DNA of 22,437 nt. Source: JACTUA01 sp964551875 (GTDB lineage Archaea; Halobacteriota; Methanomicrobia; Methanomicrobiales; JACTUA01). Made by a program: the position numbers and the translations under genes. This document shows, piece after piece, positions 14,260-20,556 of this stretch. The stretch spans positions 1 to 22,437 of the forward strand of contig CAZKEV010000033.1 of assembly GCA_964551875.1 (NCBI GenBank). Reading direction: 5' to 3'. The notes beneath the pieces were generated by a model. The model worked only from the letters and a program-made list of their open reading frames with translations. It had not been told where the DNA came from and searched no databases. Each line of letters starts with the position of its first letter. Position 1 is the stretch's first letter.

Positions 14260-16266
14260 ATGGACGCCATCTCCGCCTACTTCCCCTACGGGACCTACCG
14301 CCCCCACCAGCGGCAGATGCTCGATGCCGTCGCAGAAGCGGGGAGGAACGGCGGAATCGCGATGATAGACGCCCCCACGGGGAGTGGCAAGTCGAGCGTG
14401 GTCTCGGCGCTCCTTGCCGAGCGGAGGGGGAGGACTGTCGTGATCGCCGTGCGGACCGTGAGCCAGCTTGCCACCTTCGTGCGGGAGCTCGCCCTCGTCC
14501 GCAAGCGCCAGCCTGACCTCCGGTTCGCCTACCTCATCGGCAAGGGCCAGATGTGCAGGCTCGGGGGCGGCGGGGACATCTACCGGCGGTGCGAGGGGTT
14601 AAAGGCCCTCTCAACCGCCCTCATGCGCGACCGAGCCGAGGCGGGATCCCTCATCCCGTCAAAGGACCGGGTGGTGAGGCAGCAGATCAGGAAGGCCACG
14701 GCCGAACAGCCCCTCATCTGCCCTGCCTTCATCCACAGCCGCGCCTTCTCCGCCGAAGAAGGGGCCGGCCTCCGGATGATCCCGTCGGCCTACCTCCGCA
14801 CCCGGGCGGATCGGGTGAGCCGGGAGACGGTCTGGCCCGAGGACCTCCCGGCTGCCTCGGGGGACTGCTGCCCCTACGAGGTGATGCTCCACGCTGCGCG
14901 GGGTGCGGATGTCATCCTCCTGAACTTCCACCATGTCTTTGACGCGAGCATCCGGGAGCAGCTCTACCTCCAGCTCGGCATCGGGGCAGGCGAGGCCCTC
15001 CTCCTCGTGGACGAGGCCCATAACCTCGGGGACGCGGTCCAGTCCGTCCAGTCGGTCTCCCTCGGCGATCGGGATCTCGAGGGGGCGGAGTCGGAGCTCC
15101 TCCGGCTGAGGGGCAAGGTGCGGAGCGTTGAGGCCGTGGGAAGGGTCTTCCCCCAGGTCAGGCGCTTCATGGAGCTCCTCAGGGCCTCCCGGGAGGGTGA
15201 GGACTGGTTCGACCCCGCGATCTTCGAGCGGATGGTGGTCCAGGGATCCCTGTACGCGAACATGGAGGCCATCGTCGATGACATGCTCACGGTCTCCGAG
15301 GCCATACGCGAGCGGAACATGAAGGCCGGGGAGTTCCGGGAGAGCGCCGTGGAACGGCTCACGACCTTCCTCTACCGGATCTTCCTCTCTGCCCACGACC
15401 CCGCCTACCTCACCGTGTACCGCCGGGACGACGAGGGGGTGATCCTGGAGGTCAGGAACATCGACCCCCAGGTGAAGATCCTGGAGCTTGCCCGGTCCCA
15501 TGCCTGCACTATCCTTATCAGCGGGACCCTTTCCCCCGTGGAGTCCTTCCGGCGCCTCTACTTCGGGGACGAGAAGGTCTCGACCCTCACCCTCCCGAAC
15601 GCGTTCCCGAGAGACCGCCGGATGATCGTCGGAGCCAGGGACGTCACGACCCTGTACAGCATGCGGGACCAGGCGGGAAACAGCCAGAGGATCGCCCGCT
15701 ACATCGAGGAGTTCGCCCGTCTCCCGGGGAATCTTGCCGTCTACTTCCCCTCGTACCAGTTCCTCTCCTCCTTCGCGGACCGGTGCGCGGGAGCCATCCG
15801 GGGCAAGGAGGTCATCGTCGAACCCAGGGACTCGGCCGACGCATCCGCCGCGCTCCGCGCCTTCCTCCGGCTGCCGGAACAGGGCAGGGCAGGGGTGATC
15901 TTCGCGGTCTGCGGCGGCAAGTGGAGCGAGGGGCTTGACTACCGCGGGGAGCTCCTGACCGGTGCCATGGTGGTGGGCCTCCCCCTCGCCCCCTACACCC
16001 GTGTCCGCGCCATGGTCATCGACTACTTCCGGAGGAAGTTCGGGGACGAGGGGGAGTTCCTCTCCTATACCCTTCCGGCCATGAACCGTGCGCTGCAGGC
16101 CCTGGGGAGGGTGATCCGGTCCCCCGAGGACCGGGGATTCCTCGTCCTCTGCGAGCAGAGGTTCCTGGAGCCCCAGATCCGGGGGGCTCTCCCGGCCTGG
16201 ATCCGGGAGGAGATGGTGGAGACGGGGCTGGAAGGGTTCGGGGAGCTGGTGAAGAGATGGCGGTGA
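14260..16266 (+). CDS. XPD/Rad3-family (DinG-like) iron-sulfur DNA helicase
   Basis: A 668-residue superfamily 2 helicase, likely 5'-to-3', acting in DNA repair or recombination. It carries Walker A DAPTGSGKSS (37-46), the DEAH box (251-254, in LLLVDEAHN), motif III-like ISGTLSP and motif VI QALGRVIRSPEDRG near the C-terminus. C99, C111, C154 and C203/C204 (the last in DCCPYEVML) lie between motifs I and II, as the 4Fe-4S ligands of XPD do. The FHHVFD segment before the DEAH box and the arch-like insertion after it are also family features. The first Cys pair has wider spacing than in textbook XPD. Its end overlaps the methyltransferase gene by 10 nt, which supports a shared repair role. Confidence 0.93.
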   Translation: MDAISAYFPYGTYRPHQRQMLDAVAEAGRNGGIAMIDAPTGSGKSSVVSALLAERRGRTVVIAVRTVSQLATFVRELALVRKRQPDLRFAYLIGKGQMCRLGGGGDIYRRCEGLKALSTALMRDRAEAGSLIPSKDRVVRQQIRKATAEQPLICPAFIHSRAFSAEEGAGLRMIPSAYLRTRADRVSRETVWPEDLPAASGDCCPYEVMLHAARGADVILLNFHHVFDASIREQLYLQLGIGAGEALLLVDEAHNLGDAVQSVQSVSLGDRDLEGAESELLRLRGKVRSVEAVGRVFPQVRRFMELLRASREGEDWFDPAIFERMVVQGSLYANMEAIVDDMLTVSEAIRERNMKAGEFRESAVERLTTFLYRIFLSAHDPAYLTVYRRDDEGVILEVRNIDPQVKILELARSHACTILISGTLSPVESFRRLYFGDEKVSTLTLPNAFPRDRRMIVGARDVTTLYSMRDQAGNSQRIARYIEEFARLPGNLAVYFPSYQFLSSFADRCAGAIRGKEVIVEPRDSADASAALRAFLRLPEQGRAGVIFAVCGGKWSEGLDYRGELLTGAMVVGLPLAPYTRVRAMVIDYFRRKFGDEGEFLSYTLPAMNRALQALGRVIRSPEDRGFLVLCEQRFLEPQIRGALPAWIREEMVETGLEGFGELVKRWR

Positions 16267-16712
16267 CGACCGGGTCCCACCCATTCGGGCTCTGGGTGGT
16301 GACGGTAAGCTGGCAGGGGGATGCCGTGTACCGTGTCCATTTCGGGAGGACAGGGCCGGCCGGGCCGGTCCATCCTCTCATCCGGCGGTATCTCATGGGC
16401 AAGGTGGTGGATCTCACGGGCATTGCATCACCCGCTGACGAGGGGAGCGGGATGAGCACGGCCATCAACCGGGCCGTAAGGAAGATCGGGTACGGTGAGA
16501 CGGCAACCTACGGGGAGATCGCGGAGATGGTGGGAACCTCCCCGCGGGCGGTCGGCCAGGCCATGGCGCGGAACCCGACCCCGCTTGTCATCCCCTGTCA
16601 CCGGATCGTCTCGAAGCACGGCCTCGGCGGCTTTACCCCGCCGCTGGAGATCAAGCGGGACCTCCTCGCCATGGAGCGGTCCGTCTGCCATGGGGGAAAG
16701 GGAAGTGTTTAA
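16257..16712 (+). CDS. ogt: Methylated-DNA--[protein]-cysteine S-methyltransferase
   Basis: Suicide repair protein that moves alkyl groups from O6-alkylguanine onto its own cysteine. In 151 residues the active-site motif IPCHRIV (112-118, acceptor Cys114) and the DNA-binding helix-turn-helix GETATYGEIAEMVGTSPRAVGQAMARNP (80-107, with the arginine finger region) are complete. GLGGFTPPLEIKRDLLAME is the usual C-terminal segment. The N-terminal 60 residues form the small, poorly conserved domain. The ATG lies inside the helicase gene, 10 nt before its stop, so translation is probably coupled. Key residues are all present, so activity is expected. Confidence 0.94.
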   Translation: MAVTTGSHPFGLWVVTVSWQGDAVYRVHFGRTGPAGPVHPLIRRYLMGKVVDLTGIASPADEGSGMSTAINRAVRKIGYGETATYGEIAEMVGTSPRAVGQAMARNPTPLVIPCHRIVSKHGLGGFTPPLEIKRDLLAMERSVCHGGKGSV

Positions 16713-16826
16713 CCCCGAAACGATAGGATACTCCGGAGAGATCATGATGCCCCTTCTCTCCTCGGCGGGGAACGATGGCTGCCCCAGGCACCTCCCGCTT
16801 GCCGGGGCCGGGTTTCTCACAGGAGA
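16713..16826 (+). other. Spacer between ogt and mobA-like gene
   Basis: 114 bp with no convincing gene. It contains a short A/T-richer patch at the ogt stop, an inverted repeat GGAGAG/CTCTCC spanning about 27 nt, and the ribosome binding site of the next gene. A weak internal promoter is possible but not clearly visible. Confidence 0.35.
16821..16825 (+). promoter_or_regulatory. Ribosome binding site that decides the mobA-like start
   Basis: AGGAG lies 7 nt before the ATG at 16833 but only 1 nt before the ATG at 16827. The spacing favours 16833 as the true start. Confidence 0.65.
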
Positions 16827-16832
16827 ATGCAG

Positions 16833-17420
16833 ATGAGGTCAGCCATCATCCTTGTCGGGGGCGAGGCCAGGCGGGCCGGGGGGCAGGAGAAGTACTTCTT
16901 CAGCTACAACGGGAAGACCTTCATCGAGCACATCCTCGGGGCCCTCCGCGAGGTGGTGGACGAGATCGTCCTTGCCGCGAAGGACCCTGCCCAGTGCGAG
17001 CGGTTCAGCCACCTTGACGGGGTAAAGTGCGTCTCGGATATCCGGAAGGGAATTGGCCCGATGGGCGGGCTCCATGCCGGTGTCATCGAGGTCAGGGGAG
17101 ACCTCGTTGTCGTGGTGGCCTGCGACATGCCCTGCATCAACCCCCGGGTCATCGAGCACCTCTTCTCCTTCATGGACGACTACGACGCGGTCATCCCGTC
17201 GTGGAAGCCGGGGATGATCGAACCGCTCCATGCGATCTACCGCAGGGAGGCCCTCCTTGCCTACCTGGAGCAGCCGGAACATGACTCGCTCCACGAGATG
17301 GTGGGGTCCATGCGGGTGAGGTTCGTGGAGATTGACGAGTTGAGGAGGCTGGACCCCGAGCTGAAGACCTTTACCAACGTGAACAAGCTGGAGGAGCTGG
17401 AGAGGATGAAAAGGGATTGA
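16833..17420 (+). CDS. mobA: MobA-like molybdopterin nucleotidyltransferase
   Basis: Probably adds GMP to molybdopterin to make the guanine dinucleotide cofactor, needed for example by formylmethanofuran or formate dehydrogenases of methanogens. The 195 residues begin MRSAIILVGGEARRAGGQEKYFF, the nucleotide-binding signature of the MobA/GlmU-type transferases (LxGGxSxRxGxxK), followed by DIRKGIGPMGGLHAG and the metal-site VACDMPCINP. PSWKPGMIEPLHAIYRRE matches the substrate-binding part. The signature deviates slightly: Ala replaces the common Ser and Met. A related nucleotidyltransferase for another cofactor cannot be excluded. The start at 16833 is chosen on ribosome-binding-site spacing. 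It follows ogt on the same strand after a short gap. Confidence 0.85.
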   Translation: MRSAIILVGGEARRAGGQEKYFFSYNGKTFIEHILGALREVVDEIVLAAKDPAQCERFSHLDGVKCVSDIRKGIGPMGGLHAGVIEVRGDLVVVVACDMPCINPRVIEHLFSFMDDYDAVIPSWKPGMIEPLHAIYRREALLAYLEQPEHDSLHEMVGSMRVRFVEIDELRRLDPELKTFTNVNKLEELERMKRD

Positions 17421-17429
17421 AATGAGGCT

Positions 17430-17462
17430 GGGATCAATCCCGGATCAAGCATGGTCTTTTTT
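17430..17462 (+). terminator. Terminator after the mobA-like gene
   Basis: GGGAT-CA-ATCCC (17430-17441) and a run of six T (17457-17462) follow the stop by 10-42 nt. Archaeal termination mainly needs the T-run, which is present. The T-run overlaps the stop codon of the convergent hydrolase gene. Confidence 0.6.
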
Positions 17463-18318
17463 AAACCTGCTCTTCCCGCTCCAGCGCCCGGAGGTGCCCC
17501 GCCACGGTCCTCGAGATCACGGGCAGTGCCGCTTCCGGCAGCCCGAAGGATTCCACGACCGTCCGGGTGATCTTGAGCGGGTCGGCCTCTCTCCCGGCAG
17601 CCTGGACTACGGCTGCATGGAGGGCGCGGATGATCGCCTTCCCGTTTGTCAAGGCCCCGAGGACCTCCCCGCCCCTCTTCGGGCTGTCCCACGAGGAGAG
17701 GAGGATCTTCACCCATGGGAGCCCTTCGAGCCTCTCGATCGATCTAATGGAGGCGATGGGATCGTCATAGACCGGGATCGCCCCCTTCACCGGAAGAGCG
17801 TCACCGGAGATGAGGACTCCCTCGTCCCCGAAGAAGAGGGAGATGGATCCAGGCGAGTGGCCGGGGGTATGGATGACGGTGAGGTACCGGTCCCCGCCGA
17901 TACTGATCCGGTCGCCATCCTGGAGGAGCCTGTCCACCTGCACGGGTCCTCCCACCAGCGTGGAGAAGCCGGGGATCGGCCTTTCCCGTGCCTGCAGAGA
18001 GGGATCCTCGATCCACGCCATCTCGGCCGGGTGCGCGGCGATGAGACAGCCCGTTGCCCTCCGGATGGCAAGGGCACCGCCGAGGTGGTCCGGGTGGGCG
18101 TGGGTGAGGATCAGGAGCAAGATCTCGCCGGGATCTCTTCCGGCATCCTTTACCATGCCAAGGATGGGACCTACGGATCCTACAACACCGGCATCGACGA
18201 GGCAGATCCCCCTGTCCGTGACCATGAAGGTGTTCACGGATCGCTCCATGAACTGTCCTCCTCCGGCAGGGATCCGGAAGGGGATCTTGAGGGAATGCAC
18301 GGAATCCGTGATCTTCAT
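17461..18318 (-). CDS. Metallo-beta-lactamase-fold hydrolase
   Basis: A 285-residue metal-dependent hydrolase of unknown substrate. The zinc motif THAHPDHLGG (72-81), H154 in HTPGHSPGS and D173 in SGDALPV are in the normal order, so a binuclear site is expected. The C-terminal 80 residues (LTNGKAIIRALHAAV..., SRTVAGHLRALEREEQV) look like the small helical or winged-helix tail of glyoxalase-II/LACTB2-like members. There is no signal peptide, so it should be cytoplasmic. It starts 34 nt behind the flavoredoxin-like gene and is probably cotranscribed with it. GAGGAG and AGGTG stretches precede the ATG. It is not a resistance beta-lactamase by any visible feature. Confidence 0.88.
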   Translation of the reverse strand: MKITDSVHSLKIPFRIPAGGGQFMERSVNTFMVTDRGICLVDAGVVGSVGPILGMVKDAGRDPGEILLLILTHAHPDHLGGALAIRRATGCLIAAHPAEMAWIEDPSLQARERPIPGFSTLVGGPVQVDRLLQDGDRISIGGDRYLTVIHTPGHSPGSISLFFGDEGVLISGDALPVKGAIPVYDDPIASIRSIERLEGLPWVKILLSSWDSPKRGGEVLGALTNGKAIIRALHAAVVQAAGREADPLKITRTVVESFGLPEAALPVISRTVAGHLRALEREEQV

Positions 18319-18352
18319 TGCACCTTCCTCTCCTCGAAGGGTTCGTGGGCGG

Positions 18353-18925
18353 TCACCCTTTCAGGTCCCGTCCGATGGAGAACGCCCTCCCGAGTAACTT
18401 ACCGATCCCATAGTACTCCTGTTTCACCGAATCGTAGATGAAGGGCCGGACCCTCGCCATATCCGGCCTCCCGTCGGGGCCGAGGGCATCCTCGTCCACC
18501 TTCACGTCCAGGATCTCGCCCACGAACTGGGTGTGGACCCCGAGCTCAAACCTGTGGAGGAGCCGGCACTCCAGGACGACGGGGAACTCATCCACGAACG
18601 GGGCATTCACGGTTGTCCCCTTCACCGGAGTCAGTCCCGATACCGCAAACTTGTCGGTATCCTTCCCCGAGACCATCCCGAAGAAGTCTGCCTCCACCAC
18701 ATGGTCTTCAGAGGGGATATTCACGGTGAAGGCCTTCTTCTCCATGATGTTCCCGTAGGTGTAGCGGGGTCTCTGCAGGGAGACGGCGACACAGGGGGGG
18801 CTCGAGCAGCAGATCCCTGCCCAGGAGGCTGTCATGGCGTTGGGTTTCCCGTTCCGATCATAGGTCCCGATGACGACCACCGGGTGGGTGTAGAGGAGCG
18901 TGCGGGCTCCGAGCGATCGCTTCAT
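18353..18925 (-). CDS. Flavoredoxin-like flavin reductase / FMN-binding split-barrel protein
   Basis: A cytoplasmic FMN-binding protein of the flavin-reductase-like family, which includes flavoredoxins of anaerobes. I place the start at 18925 (MKRSLGARTLLYTHPVVVIGTYDRNGKPNAMTASWAG). This is the conserved N-terminus, giving 190 residues, the usual size; the frame remains open back to 19015, but that stretch is low-complexity and unlike the family. Conserved features are GICCSSPPCVAVSL, the phosphate-binding RPRYTYGNI, FTVNIPSEDHV, DKFAVSGLTP, LECRLLHRFELGVHTQFVGEI and the C-terminal YDSVKQEYYGIGKLLG. It likely moves electrons between a donor and flavin; the physiological partner is unknown. 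It leads a two-gene unit with the MBL hydrolase. Confidence 0.88.
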   Translation of the reverse strand: MKRSLGARTLLYTHPVVVIGTYDRNGKPNAMTASWAGICCSSPPCVAVSLQRPRYTYGNIMEKKAFTVNIPSEDHVVEADFFGMVSGKDTDKFAVSGLTPVKGTTVNAPFVDEFPVVLECRLLHRFELGVHTQFVGEILDVKVDEDALGPDGRPDMARVRPFIYDSVKQEYYGIGKLLGRAFSIGRDLKG

Positions 18926-19133
18926 GCCGGACGCGTTAGCACGCCCTGGGGATGAAGGTGGGGGTTGCACCTCATACCCCCTGTGATCCATCAGGAATCC
19001 GTTCCGGGCAGGCATGGATCCCCGCGAAAAGGTGGGGGAGATACCTGCCCTGCGAATCCATCAGCTTATAAGTTCCTGCATCCCCATCCCTACTCTGGAA
19101 GAACGGGGTATCAGCGTGCCGGGCCGGTGAACC
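18926..19133. promoter_or_regulatory. Divergent intergenic region with nested inverted repeat
   Basis: 208 bp between the flavoredoxin-like gene and the stress protein gene. It holds GGGCAGG (19006-19012) / CCTGCCC (19044-19050) enclosing CCCCGC/GTGGGG around a GAAAAG loop, the palindrome GGAATCCGTTCC, and ATCCATCAG twice (18987 and 19057 regions). These could be operator sites for either gene; nothing identifies the regulator. Confidence 0.4.
19065..19072 (+). promoter_or_regulatory. TATA box of the stress protein gene
   Basis: CTTATAAG, 62 nt before the ATG at 19134, is a good archaeal TATA box and predicts a leader of about 35 nt. A GGTGA ribosome binding site lies 5 nt before the ATG. 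Confidence 0.6.
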
Positions 19134-20000
19134 ATGTTTGAAAAAGTGCTGTTCTCCACGGATTTTTCAGAGTATGCGGAGAGTGCGCTCCACTGCATAG
19201 CCGGTTTTCCCGGAGCCCGGGACGTCATCCTGCTCCATGTCATCGAAGAGGTCAGGTCTCCGAGGGGGGGTGGCGAGATAGGTGATGTACTGGACCAGAC
19301 TGGCAAAAATCTCCTCAAGGAAGAGAGACGCCACCTTGAAAACCTCAGCCAGAACCTCAGGGTGACAACGGCGGTAAAGGTATCATCCGACATCGCCGGT
19401 GCCATCCTCGAGACGGCAGAGGAGAAGGGTGTCTCCCTGATCGTTCTCGGTGCACGCGGGAGCAGCCTCGTGGAGGGGATCCTCCTTGGCAGCGTATCGA
19501 TGGCAGTCCTCCGCCGCAGCAGGAAAAGTGTCCTGATCATGCGCCATAAAATTGTCGAGAGCCTGACAGGGAAGACCTATGAGATGTTCTGCCCGATGAT
19601 CCTCTCCCGGGTCCTCTGCCCGATCGATTTCTCCCCATACTCGGACAATGCCATCGCCCTTCTCCGCACGACAAAGGGGGTGGGGGAGGTCATCCTTCTC
19701 CATGTCGTATCCCGGGGTGAGACCGAGGGGGAGATCGAGGATGCTGCCCGCGCGGCGAAGGGTCAGATAGAAGCAATCGGAAGCAGCCTTTCCGCACAGG
19801 GCCTCAACGCGAGGACCATGGTAAGGACGGGGAACCCTGCCTTCGAGATCGCGAAAATTGCCGATGAGGAGGACGTATCGGTCATCTGGATGAGCTCCCA
19901 TGGAAAAGGCTGGTTCCGTGAACTTTTGCTCGGCAGCACAGCGTATACGGTGGCGATGAACGCAAAACGGCCGGTGATGATCATCCGTACGCCAAAATGA
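19134..20000 (+). CDS. Tandem-domain universal stress protein
   Basis: 288 residues with two UspA-type domains, about 1-138 and 155-288. Domain 1 starts MFEKVLFSTDFSEYAESAL and has the ATP-binding pattern G-2x-G-9x-GS in GARGSSLVEGILLGS. Domain 2 starts SRVLCPIDFSPYSDNAIALL and has SSHGKGWFRELLLGST, where Ser replaces the first Gly. Both end with the usual hydrophobic strand (SVLIMR, PVMIIR). At least domain 1 should bind ATP. Such proteins act in the cytoplasm as stress or energy sensors; a specific role cannot be given. It is monocistronic, divergent from the flavoredoxin pair and convergent with the ATPase genes. Confidence 0.92.
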   Translation: MFEKVLFSTDFSEYAESALHCIAGFPGARDVILLHVIEEVRSPRGGGEIGDVLDQTGKNLLKEERRHLENLSQNLRVTTAVKVSSDIAGAILETAEEKGVSLIVLGARGSSLVEGILLGSVSMAVLRRSRKSVLIMRHKIVESLTGKTYEMFCPMILSRVLCPIDFSPYSDNAIALLRTTKGVGEVILLHVVSRGETEGEIEDAARAAKGQIEAIGSSLSAQGLNARTMVRTGNPAFEIAKIADEEDVSVIWMSSHGKGWFRELLLGSTAYTVAMNAKRPVMIIRTPK

Positions 20001-20068
20001 TGGGAACGAAAAAGCCTGAATTCTTCGGATGAAGTTAAAAATAATAGAATTTTTACGAGTGAAAATGC

Positions 20069-20102
20069 CGGAGAGGTGTGGAATACTCTCTTTCACCCTC
20101 CG
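20069..20102 (-). terminator. Terminator of the V-ATPase operon
   Basis: Just beyond the subunit K stop, CGGAG.GGTG (20069-20078, one bulged A) pairs with CACC.CTCCG (20094-20102) to give nine pairs. On the minus strand it is followed by T-rich sequence with two T5 runs. This fits a terminator ending the operon. Confidence 0.55.
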
Positions 20103-20105
20103 AAT

Positions 20106-20543
20106 TTATCCCCCGGCAAGTCTGCCGAGGATACCCAACGTAAACGCCATCACAAGTAAAGCGACGGTTTCGGTCAGTCCCAGTATGATCATGAAATTGC
20201 CAAATCCTTTACCGGTTTCTCCCATTGCATCGCAGGCACAGGCAGCACATGTACCCTGAAAGTATGCAGAAAGGCCTATGGCCGCGCCGCAAAAAGCGCC
20301 GATACCTAAAAGTTCATTGCCTTGTATGGCAAGTTCAACCATCCTGTTCATGACGATAAAGCCATAGATCGTCTGGGTGAGAGGTGCAGCGCAAAAAGCA
20401 ACGAGCATAAATGCCGCCGGCTTATTCTGGCTGTAATTCTTCTTCCATGCTCCTATTGCAGCCATTCCGGCGACACCTGCTCCGGAGCCAGATCCCAAAG
20501 CCGATAAGCCAAGCACCAGGCCTAATCCCAGATCCGCAATCAT
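20106..20543 (-). CDS. ntpK: V-type ATPase subunit K (proteolipid), Na+-binding signature
   Basis: Rotor-ring proteolipid of a V/A-type ATPase. The start is set at 20543, where AGGAGG lies 5 nt upstream; the longer open frame back to 20588 overlaps subunit I and begins with a hydrophilic stretch unlike the family. The 145 residues make two helical hairpins (four membrane segments). By alignment to Enterococcus NtpK from memory, the Na+ ligands T56, Q57 (in PLTQTIYGF), Q96 (in SAYFQG) and E125 (in LGLTETVAL) are all present. The first hairpin has Gln where the second has the carboxylate, giving one ion site per subunit. An unusual cysteine group (C99, C102, C104) lies in the third segment. It is the last gene of the operon. 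Confidence 0.93.
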   Translation of the reverse strand: MIADLGLGLVLGLSALGSGSGAGVAGMAAIGAWKKNYSQNKPAAFMLVAFCAAPLTQTIYGFIVMNRMVELAIQGNELLGIGAFCGAAIGLSAYFQGTCAACACDAMGETGKGFGNFMIILGLTETVALLVMAFTLGILGRLAGG

Positions 20544-20548
20544 GATAT

Positions 20549-20554
20549 CCTCCT
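20549..20554 (-). promoter_or_regulatory. Ribosome binding site that decides the subunit K start
   Basis: A perfect AGGAGG in the 13-nt gap between the subunit I stop and the ATG at 20543, with 5-nt spacing, fixes the subunit K start. Confidence 0.75.
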
Positions 20555-20556
20555 CT

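Noticed and set aside
14659..16284. 541-codon minus-strand frame opposite the helicase
   Set aside because: Antisense shadow of the XPD-like gene; the helicase motifs are all on the plus strand.
16690..16836. 48-codon frame (MGEREVFNPETIGY...) between ogt and the mobA-like gene
   Set aside because: It overlaps both neighbours, has no ribosome binding site and resembles no family I know. The spacing of AGGAG serves the mobA-like start instead.
18926..19015. 30-residue N-terminal extension of the flavoredoxin-like protein
   Set aside because: The family N-terminus begins at the internal Met (18925). The extension is rich in Pro/Ser and lies over the intergenic promoter region.
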